From Sordaria brevicollis (taxonomy: Eukaryota; Ascomycota; Sordariomycetes; Sordariales; Sordariaceae), in NCBI GenBank assembly GCA_033439795.1, contig JAUTDP010000013.1, positions 1,426,001 through 1,490,000 of the forward strand: DNA of 64,000 bases. Direction: 5' to 3'. Of this stretch, positions 38,620 through 51,199 are shown one piece after another (positions within the stretch are counted from its first letter, which is position 1; each line of letters begins with the position of its first letter). A program made the translations under genes and the position numbers. The notes beneath the pieces were generated by a model. It saw only the letters and a program-made list of their open reading frames with translations. It was not told where the DNA came from and did not search any database.

Positions 38620-39779
38620 TTATTATAAATAGGTTTTGAAGATATTTTACCTATAAATATATTTATATCGCCGTCGGCGTTGTAGGTTCTTAATTCGGTA
38701 GAATTTATAAGGGTTACGGGCTAGGAGTTTAAAGGGTATTATAGGACGTTAATTTATTAAAGAGATTTAAACGTCTAACAGTAATTAATATTAATATTTT
38801 TTTAAATTTTTTTCCTTATTAGTAGTTCGCTTATTTAAAGGCTGTAAAAGCTTCGGTGCGTTCGTATTTAATAATTTAGGGTTATAATATTTTAGTATAA
38901 TTATTATAATTATTAGGAAATTCGATAGTAAAAATTACATTTAGAAATTTCTACTTAAAAGCGTTATAGAATATATTTAATTTAAATTCGTCGTTTTATA
39001 AAGCCCTTTTAATTTTAAATAATTCGTCCTCTTATTTTATAAAGAAGGTAAAAAAGTATTACTTATTATATTAATATATGGCGTAAAAATATATTAATAT
39101 AACGTTATATAAATAATAGGCCTTAAAAATACAATTAATTTAATTAAATAGAAATATAGGGTTTGTAATTTTATTTAAAGTATATTAAGTTTAAAATCCC
39201 TTAAACCTTTTCTTTTTATAAGTAGATAGGGTATTAAGGATTTTAAATTAAGCGGCCTTATAATTTATTTAGAGCCTATTTTTATTATTAATATTATATA
39301 CTTTAATAAATTATACGAAATAAAAGCTAAAGTTTTCTTAAGCGCCGTTTTAAATAGGGAAGATTATAAATTTACGCTTATAACCCGAATTAGTTTTAGT
39401 TATAAAATTAACCGCATTTATAATTAGGACGTTAAAAAATATAAAATTTATTTAAGGGTAGGGAAAATAATTAATAATTAAGGTTATAATAATAGTACGG
39501 ACGGTTTTAAAAAAATCGAATTTATTAATATTTAGTATATTCGTAATAGTAGAAAGGATCTTTTAGGTTTAAGAGTTTTAGGGGTTTATAGGGGTAGGTT
39601 TTATAGAAGTAGGAGGACCGGGGAGGTTTTAGGAGGAGGTATTTTATATAGAAGGTGCGGAAATTATTTCTTCGTTTAAATTAAGGATATTAAAGTCGAC
39701 TATTTTAATAATTAATATTATTATATTTAAATAATTATAGGTTCTCTCTTTTTCTTTTATAAAGGTAGGTAGAATTTAA

Positions 39780-40025
39780 TATAAGGGGGATAATAGAGTA
39801 TAGTATAAATATTGGGTCAATAAATTAATAAGGTTTTACGAAGAGAAAAGGGGGAAAAGCCGTATTATAAAGCGGGGTCGTAGATTTTATCCTTTTGAAG
39901 GGGGCTGTGGGTACGTGAGTAATTCTATAGAGTTAGTGTATGCCGCCCGAATTATAAGGATAGCCACAGGGAGCTAGTTAGGCTGTGGAGCTTGATATGA
40001 CCTCCTGGGCGGTAGCCTTATAATA
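39780..40025 (-). repeat. Gypsy A LTR, right (5') copy
   Basis: 246-bp partner of 16809-17055, followed by GTACA. Its right half keeps GC-rich sequence (GGGAGCTAGTTAGGCTGTGG) that is A/T in the left copy, while its left half is the more mutated one. Confidence 0.88.
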
Positions 40026-40315
40026 GTACAATTAAGTAAAACCGACCGTAATAATTTATATTAATAGTATTTTACTAAAATCTTTAATAAAAATAGCTTT
40101 TACTCCGGTTCGAATAATTATTCTAAACCGGGCTATAATCGTATTCGAAGAATTATAATCCCTTTTAATTTATTATAATCGCCGCTAATAAAAAAAGTCG
40201 ACGCTTGAAAATATAATCGCCGTAATCCCCTAACGACTATATTATTAAATAGCGGTCTCTAATATTACTGCTATAACCTTTTATTTTTAATTTTAATACC
40301 GAAAATTAAACAATC

Positions 40316-41433
40316 GAAAATTTCTATAAATATTATTATGAAGAAAATTTCGTTATTATACGAGAGAACTTTCGAAAAGATAATAAAAATAGGAAAATAA
40401 AGTAATATACCTTTTATTATAATTGTAGTAGTATATATAAATTTACTAATAAAAATATTCGTAATAAAAGTTTACGGATTATTAATTACCTATATTAAAT
40501 TAAGATTATATATTATAAACGGTAAAGAAATAAATAGTTTATTAAAGAGTCAAATAAATTATATAATTACCTTTATAATATTATTAATTTGCCCGCCAAT
40601 ATTAATTACCGATGTTAAATACGTATTAGCTATAAATAAAAGATCCGTAATATTGTTGAGAAGTTATTGAATATTATTAGGATAACGTCGATGCAAATTT
40701 CCTACTACTTTAGTAGAATTCTTAATAATTTAGACCTTAATAAATATACCTGCGCTAACCTTCGACGTATTATTAATATAAATAAGCTAATTACTAACCT
40801 AAAGGGTTGTAAATTTATTATTATACCCTAAAAAGTATTAAACCTTTAAAAATGATTATATAAGGAAAAATATAGCCTATTTACCTCTATTAAAATTTTT
40901 ATCGATTTATTAAAAAGGTATAAAAATAAATATAGTATTTATTATTTTATTAATTATAATAAAGATATATTCAATTAATAGCAAATACGACGAATATTCT
41001 AGACTTTCAAATAATATTTAGAAATGTAGAAGAATTACCTATATATTATATTAATTAATAATATTTATAAAGTAAATACCTTAATATATTCTTTTCTTAT
41101 TATATAAATAAATCTATCCCTTATAATATAAGAGTCTTTACTAATTCCCTTTTTTTTTTTATATAAGTTAACCATTTTAACCTTCCCCTCCTTAATATTA
41201 CTGGTATCGATACTTTTAATTATAATTTCAATTTCGTATTTAGTTTTTTAAATAGCAAAATAGAAGAAGACTTTATTTAGTATTTTAATTGCCTTACATA
41301 ACTATAAAGAAATATCCCAAACCCCGAAATCTATATTATAAATTTCTATAAAGGCTTTAAAAAAGCGGCACTAGCGGTATTCTCCAATATAAAATAATAA
41401 TTCTATATTTAATATATTATAAAAAACGTAAAC
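40316..41433 (+). pseudogene. MULE (Mutator-like) transposase remnant, N-terminal and DDE part
   Basis: Plus-strand traces in family order. A FAR1-type DNA-binding domain lies at about 40.34-40.62 kb (FVIIRENFRKDNKNRK; IYYKR; FIKESNKLYNY). About 41.03-41.08 kb reads LYIILINNIYKVNTLIY, the first catalytic block, with Asn where Asp is expected. About 41.17-41.26 kb reads LPLLNITGIDTFNYNFNF and KIEEDFI. About 41.33-41.43 kb reads PEIYIINFYKGFKKA and YIIKNVNYYIKKN. This order is typical of Hop-like fungal MULEs. The frame is broken by stops and cut by LINE B. It is less densely mutated than the gypsy elements. Confidence 0.8.
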
Positions 41434-42369
41434 TATTATATTAAAAAAAACGATTGGGATATGGAGAACAGGACCAGCCCGGGAGTTGAAAGGCTCCTTA
41501 CGTGGGCACGGCGATGGCGCATACGGCTTACCACCCCTCGCGGGGAGCCAATACGCTTGGGCAATACAATACGAAGCAAAAGGGATAGGATAATTAACTA
41601 CGTATAGGTATTACCGGGGGTTAAAGCCGAATATTAGGGGGTATAGAGGTACGGGTAGATTAGCTCCAATTATTAGCCTTAGGAAGTTTAGGTCTACGCT
41701 AAAAGAACGAATAGGAAAATAGAAGTTGAAGAAAATTATAATTAGAATTTAATAAATATAAAAAAGGTACAAGAGGCGGTAATATAATAGATATCGATTT
41801 TGGAGTAAATTGGAATAATAGAAAATTTAAAGCTTACTTTCGATAGGTTCGATGGGGAATTCGTAAATATAATTAAAAAATTCGTCCCGTACGAAAAAAA
41901 AGTCGAAGGAAATAAACGAAGTAATAAATATTAGAATATAAAAAAGTAATAAAAGAGGCGAAGCGGAAATAATAAAAATAATATAAGGAAAGAATATTTT
42001 CGAATTGGGCGGAATTCGTAAAAATATTTATAAAGAAAAAGAAAATTAATACGAAAGTTTAACGAATAATATAGAAAAAAGGTATTAAAAAAGTATTAAA
42101 GAATATAAACGAATTTTAATCCTTCGAATAATAGGATTAAATTCGAAATTATTTATTAATAAACCTATTTAAATTATTAGCCTTTAAAACGTGCGAAGGC
42201 GTAATAAAAACCGACGATTATAATAATAAAGCAAATAGTTTTATTAATTAATTTTTTTTATAAATAAACGTTTTAATAAATTATTTACCCGATTGGATTT
42301 TTCTCTTTAAAAATAGCGACTTATTGCCTATTAACGATTTAATTACTAAGGAGGATATTTAAACCGTTT

Positions 42370-43680
42370 TATTTCGGATAGTTCTAAATAAAGCGCCGGG
42401 TATCGATTAATATTTAAATAAATTTTTAAAAATATATAAAGAGTTATTCTAGAAGGCGATAATTATATTTACGGCCGCTAATTTCCAATTAGGATATTTC
42501 CTACGACGGTTTAAAAACGCGAAAATAATTATTCTTAAAAAATTAAGGAAAATTATTACGTAATAATAAATCGCGGGCGTATAGAAGCTAATATTATTAT
42601 TAAATAACGTTAAAAAAATCTTCGAAATATTCGTCGTTAAAAAATTTATTTAAATTGTAAAAGAATTTAATTTCCTACCCGAGGGTTAAATAAATAACCG
42701 GGTAGGCTATTCTACTAAATTCACTATTTATATTATTATAAACGCTATTTATATAATATAAAAATTTAGAGCCATTATATTATTAATATTCTTCAATTTA
42801 AAAAACGTATTTAATAGAATTAATTATAAGTAATTTTTATATATTTTATAAGAAATATAATTTTTACGATAAATTTTAATATAAGTAGCGAACTTCGTAA
42901 ATAAAAAAAGAAATTCCCTTTTTTTCGATAATAAAACGTTTACCCCTTACGTAATCGAAATTAAAATACTTTAAAGTTCCCCCCTTTCCTTAATTCTTTT
43001 TATCTTTTTTATTACCTTACTATATTATAAATTAATTATAATTAAAAATATAATTATAGTCGGTTTTATTAATAATATTAATATTATTATTATAATTAAA
43101 ATTATTAAAGAGAATTATAAAATACTTTAAATAATATAAAGGATTTATTCCGAATAAGTAAAAAAGAAGGGTATAGAATTCGAAGCGAATAAAATAGAAT
43201 TAATATATTTTATACGAACGAGAGTATTGAAAATAAATATTCTTTAATTCAGAAATATTATATTTTAATTAATAAAATCGATAAAGTTTTTAAACGTTTA
43301 ATTAAATCATAAATTTAATTATAGGGCGTACGTAAAAGTTATTAAAAAGAAAATAAAAACCTAAACGAATATATTAATTTAATTAATTATAAAGATTTAA
43401 AATTATTTATTCGTTCGTACGAAGGAAATATAAATTAAATATATTCGAAATGTAATTATATATAGAATTTTAGTTTTTTATTAACCGACGGAAATAAATA
43501 ATAAACCGAGGGGGATAATAATTAATTTAATTAAATATTAAATTAAATATTTAAAAATTGTCGCCGAGGCGTATAAAGTTACGTTAATTAAGAATTTCGA
43601 AATGGAAATCTTTTACCCGCTATTCGATTTCTACTTTAATAAACGGGTATAAGCCTTTAAAAAAAGGTTCGCTTATATAA
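42370..43680 (+). pseudogene. LINE B reverse-transcriptase and RNase H-like remnant
   Basis: Plus-strand traces: KAPGID-YLNKFLKIYKE near 42.39 kb; LLIFFNLKNVFNRINYK near 42.79 kb; SSPLSLILFIFF near 42.97 kb; IIVGFINNINII near 43.06 kb, the catalytic F-A-D-D with both Asp now Asn; KKGIEFEANKIELIYF near 43.17 kb; EIFYPLFDFYFNKRV near 43.60 kb. Spacing between these blocks equals that in LINE A, so the two are related families. Confidence 0.85.
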
Positions 43681-46024
43681 ATTAAACGAAATTTATTAAA
43701 AGGATAATAATTTAAATAATTAATTATATTTAAATAAGGAGAATAAAAAATTGATTATTTATTAATAAATTAAAAAATAATACTACTAAAACGAAATAAA
43801 CGGAAGAATAAGTATTAACGGAAAAATTTTTAATAATTGAAATAGGACCGGCCTTAATAAGTACGTTTACCTAATTATTATAATTATAAAAATTTTCGGT
43901 ATTCGACCGAAAATAATAATTAAAGGATATAACGAAAAGGGAATAAGTATTACGTTATAATTATTAATTAATAATGATAATAGTTAAATTAGGGCGGCGG
44001 TACGAATTTATTATAATTAACCTTAATTTTAAATTTAATAACGTTATAATTTAGTAGTATATAATTAATTAAAAGAAAAAAAAACGGAAGAAATATTAAT
44101 TTTTAAAAAAGCGGACGAATATTACCCGTTATTAAAGGCGAAAAATTTATTCTTTATTTAAATTAGGACGGAAATAATTAATTTACGAACTTTCCTTTTC
44201 TAAAAGAAGGTTCCCGAAATCGATACCCCTATTTATTTTTATAAAATAAGAAAGGAAACGTTTATTTATATCATATTTAATTATTTTCGGATAATAAATA
44301 CGTAATTTATAAAAGCCGGTTAATTATAAACGAAGGAATGATTTTAAACCTATTTAAACGATAGAATTAAAGCCGAAAAGATTTTATTATAAGCCTTCCG
44401 ATTAAATAAATTAAATAAATATTACTTAATAATCGAATTAAAAGAAGCATAGCGAATAGAATTCGCCTATTATTTTTAATTACTTTTTTTTCCTTTTTTT
44501 TATATTTTATTTATTTCGTATTAAAATATTCAAAATGAGAATAATTCTATTAATATTAACCGGAAACAATATATAACGGCCTAATTAATTAATTACGTTA
44601 ATTTTTACGAATTATTAATTTTTTAAATAATTCGGTCTATTCGGTTAATATACCGTTTTAACGGTCGAATTTATAAAAATACTTTTAAAGAATATTAAAT
44701 ATAATACGGCACTAACCGTTTTAATTACCTTTAAAAAAGAAGCGAGCGGAATCAACTAGGGTATTAAAATTTATTAAGGAATTATTATAATCTAAAATAG
44801 GGAAGCGTTCATTATTATAATTTATAAAGAGTCCGTTATTATAATTAATGAAAATATTATTATTATCGTTAATAAAAAAATTATTATTATTATTAAAAGG
44901 GAAATTACTACTATAAAACGGAATATTATTATTAATATATAATATTTTATAATAACCCTTCCGTACGTAATTAGCTACCGATTAATTTCCAATCTTTAAT
45001 AATTAAAAAAAAGGGTTAATAAAATTATTATATTAAAAATAGAAATGGATAATATTATAAAAGGAATTAACGGCGTTTATAAGGAAATAAAAGTCAGTAC
45101 GAAATTAATTATTATATAGATTATATTTAATAATTTTAATTTATGGGGTATTACAGGAATTATAATAATTATATAAAATATCGATTATATATTTCTTAAT
45201 TAAAAAGGAGTATTAAGTAAATTAATTAAAATAAATTACGAAAGTTAGTAGGGGTTTATTAATAATAGAAGAAAAGCGGTTTATTAAACGGTTTTAAAAA
45301 AATATAAATAATATTAATTAAATCTTTAAAATATTTCTAAGCGGTTAAGGGTCTATAGTAATTAAGGATAAAATCGGCTAATATTAAAGAATAAATAAAG
45401 TAAGAGGGAATATAAATAATATTATAGAATTATTAATATAAAAGTATAATAGAAAGAAAAGGAGGATTTATATATTGGTAAGAATTTAAAAGGAATCGTT
45501 ACGCTTAAACTTTTCGGCGGTTATAATAATTCCGGGAAGGATAAGGGGAATATTAAACTCGGTAAATATACTTTTACGAGAGGAAAAGAACGATTTTTTA
45601 TCTTTTATTGTTTTTATAACAAAAAGGTTTTTATAGCGCTTATTACGGGCGGGGGTCGATATAATAGAAAATTTATATTATTATTATTAAAGAGAGAAAA
45701 GGTTTAAAAAATTATAAGAGGAAGGGGTTTTTATATTTAGGAAGGAAAGCCTTTATATTAATAAAATTTAGGGTAAAATTATAATTATAATAAGGCGGAG
45801 GAATTTAATAAAAAAGAATAAATATAAGAGAAATTTAATAGTAAACGAAAATAAACGTCGAGAGGGATAGAAAAAGTAAATAGGGGCGGGGAAATTATTA
45901 AATAGGGAGGAAGGAAGGGACGGGGCGATCCGATATTTTAATACGGGAAGGAATAAAAGTAATAAGACGGATATTAATTATAATAGCGGTAAATATACAT
46001 CACTATTATAAAATGTTAAAGAAG

Positions 46025-46046
46025 CGGCGCGGATATATCCGCGCCG
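46025..46046. other. Perfect 22-bp palindrome in LINE B 3' region
   Basis: CGGCGCGGATA followed directly by its exact reverse complement. GC-rich and unmutated in otherwise AT-rich DNA. It lies 130 bases before the LINE B 3' end and could form a hairpin in the element RNA. Confidence 0.8.
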
Positions 46047-46192
46047 GGAAATATAACCGGAGGTTTTATCCGGGGCGCTTAACGCTTATAGTTTTATCCT
46101 ACGGGGAACGAAGATGGACCCTATACCAAATTAGCGCTATAGATAAATATAGCTAGGGAAAAAGACTATTATTATTATTATATTAAAAAAAA

Positions 46193-47600
46193 TATATAAT
46201 TTAGGCCCTATAGTATTAACGAATTGCCCCTAACTTTATTCTATTAAGTTTCCCGTTAATACGTCGGGATTTAAATAGCGAAAGCCCCGACCCGCCGTCG
46301 TATAATAATTTAAAATTAAAAGATATTAGCGGCGTTAATAACGACCCCGCTACTAATAATTTAAATAAAAAAATTAACGCTGCCGTAATAAACGAATTAG
46401 TAAATAATAAGGATATTATTAAAAAGTTTAATCTTATCGAAGGGAATATTATAGAAATAGATTAGCCGCGCGCCGTATTAGTAATTCGACTACGAATTGT
46501 ATTAATATATAACCTTAATCGATAATTTTATTAAAATTTTTATAAAAGGTTTTTAAAAGTATAAAAGCGGGTCGTATATATAAATAACGAATATTATTAT
46601 AAATGGGTATAGGAATTACTAATTAAGGAATTTCGACGGTAAATTCGTACGTATCCTCCCTATAATAAATAATATATTTTTTTCGCTAATTTCCCTTTTT
46701 TATAATTTTAATTTAATGTTTACAAAAATATTATCTATTATAAATTAATAAATGTAGTAACTATATCGTTTTTAAAATTAAAAATTATAATATTCGTACG
46801 ATTAATTATATAGAATCTATATATAAAGTTATCAAAAAAAATTTTAAGAATAGGCTCTCTTCTTTCGATTAACTATATAAATATATTTATTTTATTTATA
46901 CCTCCTAAAAGAATCGGTTCCTAAACAAAACTATTAAAGTATAATAAACCTTTTTATATAAATATAAAAAGTTAAACTTCTTTAATATATTATTTTTAAG
47001 GGTATTATCCTTGCTATTTAAATTTATATAGTAATAATACCGCTATACTTATAATAAATAATTTAAGGACGTAGGGTAAGCGCTATATATCAATTATATT
47101 AAAGGTTTTATGATATAATATAATTTACTTTATAAATATTTAATATTAGAATTATTATAACGAAACCTATAAGAGGGATTAGTAATTTAGAATATAAATA
47201 AATATTAATAATTAACGTTAAATAGGGGCGATAGATTAAATAAAATTTAACGGCGTAATTACGTAATTTAAAACCCTATTCTATTACCCGGGCGCCGGCG
47301 CTAAATTTCTACTCCCGATTTAAATATAGAAGATTATTTATATAAAATATCGGCGTAAAATAGATTAAACCCGGAAGTTTACGAAGTTAATTAAGTTAAA
47401 ATTAATCGAATACCCGCCGCATTTATTAACCGCGACCGGTATAATAATTACTATATATTATTTTATAATACAAAAGCCTTACGACTAAGGGTATAAAATA
47501 TTCAAAGGGGAGGGAAAGTACTAGCCCGCTATAATTATGAAATAAAAAGGGCTACCCGCGGTGGTAAAGGTAACGCCGGTAAATCGGCTATATAATTTAT
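46193..47600 (+). mobile_element. Probable 3' part of the MULE, decayed
   Basis: This is the continuation of the 40031-41433 segment on the other side of LINE B, as the 17-bp duplication shows. It should carry the C-terminal transposase, but I could not recognise further motifs. GC-richer patches lie at about 47.27-47.30 and 47.52-47.59 kb. The right end of the MULE was not found. Confidence 0.4.
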
Positions 47601-47633
47601 TAATAATAATAATAATAATAGTAATAATAATAA
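47601..47633 (+). repeat. TAA trinucleotide repeat
   Basis: About 11 units of TAA/AAT with one GTA interruption. It resembles the simple-repeat tails of LINEs A and B and may mark the 3' end of another, unrecognised LINE. Confidence 0.7.
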
Positions 47634-47682
47634 CGATAGCGCGCTTATTATTCGAATTAATTTAATTATTTTTATATGTAAT

Positions 47683-47985
47683 TGTAAGGGTATCGCTAAT
47701 ATCAAGGGATAGCGTTGGCACCGTTAGGTATATAATAAGATATATATTATTACACGAAGGAAAGGAAGGGAGAAGTGTATACAGAGGACTGGATATATAG
47801 GCGCGAGCCCATACCCTAGTCCGTACGCACCCATATAATACTATACGTAACCATAAGTGACCAAATTTAGACCATATCGAACCATAGTATACATACTATA
47901 ATCGGGAATAGTCGCTAGGGATCTAGGCACCTATATAGGTAATTAATACGTATACTGAATATAGTATAAGTATAATCCTATAATA
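47683..47985 (-). repeat. Gypsy E 3' LTR (probable)
   Basis: About 303 bp starting TGTAAGGGTATCGCTA. It ends at about 47985 next to ATCCCCCTTTAAAAG, which on the minus strand is a polypurine tract. The flanking GTAAT (47678-47682) would be the target duplication, whose partner lies beyond the window. Only moderately RIP-mutated. The right boundary is accurate to a few bases. Confidence 0.6.
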
Positions 47986-48324
47986 CTATCCCCCTTTAAA
48001 AGAAGTTCGCAAAACTGAAAAAATTTATATATACGTATAATTATAACCTAAAATCCTTTATTAATTTATTAAATACTTCTAATTATAACGTTAATCGTAT
48101 TTTAAATTATTTATTTATTAAAAATCGTATAATCTTCGTTATTACCTCTATAAATCCTTCCTCCACCTCCTTCTCGATTAATAATAATTTTATTTTAAAA
48201 ATAATAAATCGTTACACTAAATAGGCGGAATAGTAGTATAAAATATAAAATTTAGTATTAACGTTAAATTATCTATTATAAATAGCGGAATCTATTATTA
48301 AATCCTTTCTTTTTTATTCGAAAT

Positions 48325-48610
48325 TGTAAAGTCACAAGTACGAGAGGGTAAGAGTAGGTCGTACAAAATAGGTCTATTCTAGGAGAATGACTTTAACCTA
48401 GCTAGATATAAATCTTTAATTAAAAGCTATCCTCTTTTATACTTATACGCTTCCCTATAAATCCGGAACGGTCGGCGCCCGGATTCCGAAATCCTTTCCT
48501 CTATATTATATCCTACTATCCTTATTTTATCCGCTATTTTATTTATCGTCCTAAGTTATTATACCCTAATTATACGGGTCCTCCTAAACTTTCCTAATAA
48601 TACCCTTATT
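48325..48610 (-). repeat. Gypsy C LTR, left (3') copy
   Basis: Starts TGTAAAGTCACAAG. Differs from the right copy almost only by C/T and G/A changes and one 1-base indel. The shared block GGAACGGTCGGCGCCCGGA is intact in both. Confidence 0.87.
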
Positions 48611-51199
48611 ATTATCCCCCCCTTTAAAAGTTATAATCCCTTATAATTTTAATATTAATTATTACAATCCGTAGAAAATTTTATTTCCCGTTTTAAAAAA
48701 CCCTATTTTCTATTCGTATATTACGCTACGCCTCGGTTCTATTATACCGTTTAATTATTTATTTTTATTTTATGCGTTAATGTTACTCCCCCCCCCCGGT
48801 TAATTTAATCCCTAGATTATATTATTATATAGTAATTACTATAATATTCGTAAGGGCGACGCTTTTGCGCTAAACGGTTTTATTAAAAGATTTAAAAACC
48901 GATTGGCGATATTTATATCGATATATTAGATAAAGTAATAATCCCCGCTTATTCTAACTATTTATATTATATTAATATTTCCGTATTTACTAGCCGCGGT
49001 ATTATAATAGTTAATCGGCTCCGTAATTAATATTCGCCCCTTAAAATTATTACCGGATTCTTAGAAATTAATTCCGAAACGGTTTAATTTTTATATATTG
49101 CGCGCTTTATTTACCGTTTCGGTATTCTTTTTCCTTCGTATCCTTTCCCCGTATAGAAAGCGTTTTATTTTAAATAATTAAAAATTTCGAAGGAATTCCG
49201 AAGTAGGATAGAAATTTTATTTTAAATTAGGATTAGAATTTTATTTAAAATCGATTTTAGGGTTTAACCTGAATTACTTTTTTTTTTTTTAAAATTAAGC
49301 CTTTATAATTTTTAAATTATAAGGAAGGATTTATTAACTTTAATTAATTAACCGGGCTAATAAAAGCTTTAATATATATTAATTATTTCCGGGAGCCGGA
49401 AATATTTTAAATTATATCGTTAATTAATAATTATTTATTTTACGTAGCCGGTAATTTATTATATTTCTTTAATTTAGAGAATTTTATTAATATTTATATT
49501 TATTAATCGGGCTATAAACTTTTTTACAATTTAAACCGCCGTAATTACTTTAAATTAAATAATTTTTAACGCCGTTTATAAATAAATATTAATAAGGAAT
49601 TTACCGATTAATTCTAAATCCTCCCAATTTAATTATTTTATCTTTATTAAACGGAAAATTTTTAATCCAATAAAAAATATTAAAATAATTCTCTTTTTAA
49701 TATATTAAATTTTCTATGATTTTAATAAGGAATTTACTAATTAATTTAAATTCTTTTAATTTAATTATTTTATCCTTATTAAACGGTGAATTTTTAATTT
49801 AATAGGAAATATTAGAGCAGCTTTCCTCTTAATATATTAAATTTTCTATAATTTTAATAAAGAATTTACCAATTAATTTAAATTTTCCTAATTTAATTAT
49901 TTCGTCTTTATTAAATAGAAAATTTTTAATCCAATAGGGAATATTAGAACGGTTCTCCCCTTAATATATTAAATTCTTTATAATCTTAATAAAAAATTTA
50001 CCGGCCGTTTTAAATTCTTTTAATTTAATTACTTATCCTTATTAAACGGGGAATTCCCGGCCTAATAAAAGTATTAAAGAAATTCTTTTTCCAATTTTTA
50101 ATATTCGGATTTTCTAAACTCCTTATAATTTTAGTTCGCGGTTCGGTATAATTATTTCTTAATTAATATTATATTAAAATATTTAAAATTAAATTATTAA
50201 TCCCCGGGTACTTTATTTCTAGTATAAATTACTTTTAATTTATTCCGCTATATAAATCTTTTACCGGCGATAATATTTCTTTTCCTATTAATAAATAAGC
50301 TTTTAATTCCCGTTTCCGTCGGGGGTATATAATAATTATTCGCTTATTAAATTTTATATATAATATTTCGTATTATATTCGGCGTTTATTATTCTCTATA
50401 ATCGTAAAATAATAAATTTTTATTATATTATTTATATTAATTATTTTATTTCCTATAATATTTCTATTTAATTTTCTAATATTTAGAGAGCGTTTTTTAT
50501 ACATTTTCGAAATACTCTTTAAATTCTTAAATATTATATTCTATAGGTTACTTTACCTATTTAATTAAGAACCTTTAATTTATATTTATTTTTTAATAAT
50601 TTATAATTTTTTTAACTTCTTACTCTTCTTATTTATTATATAATTCTAATAATAGTATTTTGTAATTTCCGTTTTTTTTACTCTTTTAAAATTCTAATAG
50701 ATTAATTAGAAAGACGTTATATATCCGGTTATATTATATTGGTAAAATTATTTAATACGCTTAAGAATTAATTCTCTTTAATATTTTAATTTTAATATAT
50801 ATAAATATTAATTTCCTATTTTTAAATCGGAAATTCTTAATTAATAGGCTTATAATATCGCCCGGTTAAAATTTAATCGGTATATACTTTTTATTATACT
50901 CCTTCTTCTACGCTTCTATTATTTAATTTTAATAACGTTATATTACCCTACGAATTTCCTTTAATTTCTATAATCGCTCTTTTATACTTTAAATTTTAAT
51001 AAAATTCCGCCCTTCGATATATTCGATTATACGTAAGTAGTAACTATATAAAATTTTAAATAGCGAAACCCCTATAATTATATATATAGAATTATTATAT
51101 ACGAATTCCACTTCCGAAAGCTCTTTATTCTAAAATATAAAATCGCTTTTTAAGGCTCGGATACGCAAAATTTTTTTAATAATTTAATATAAATATTCC

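Larger units (their letters stand above)
16809..40025 (-). mobile_element. Ty3/gypsy LTR retrotransposon A (with nested insertions)
   Basis: Two direct repeats of 247 and 246 bp bound the unit. The 5-bp duplication GTACA sits immediately outside (16804-16808 and 40026-40030). A C-rich tract just inside the left LTR (CCCCCTCCTCTCCCTTT) is the polypurine tract read on the minus strand, so the element points left. Reverse-transcriptase and RNase H remnants at 35.1-36.0 kb agree. LINE A (with gypsy B inside), an inverted-repeat element, a solo LTR and a hAT MITE lie within it. Without these the element is about 7.5-8 kb, normal for the superfamily. Confidence 0.85.
41451..46175 (+). mobile_element. 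LINE B (Tad1/I-like non-LTR retrotransposon)
   Basis: It is bounded by a 17-bp duplication, TATTATATTAAAAAAAA (41434-41450 and 46176-46192), and ends in an ATT-repeat tail. The first 130 bases (41451-41580) and the 3' end (46020-46140) are GC-normal; the coding part is strongly RIP-mutated. At 4.7 kb it is shorter than LINE A. The usual endonuclease distance upstream of the reverse transcriptase would start left of the element, so it is probably 5'-truncated or internally deleted. It lies inside the MULE transposase. Confidence 0.83.
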
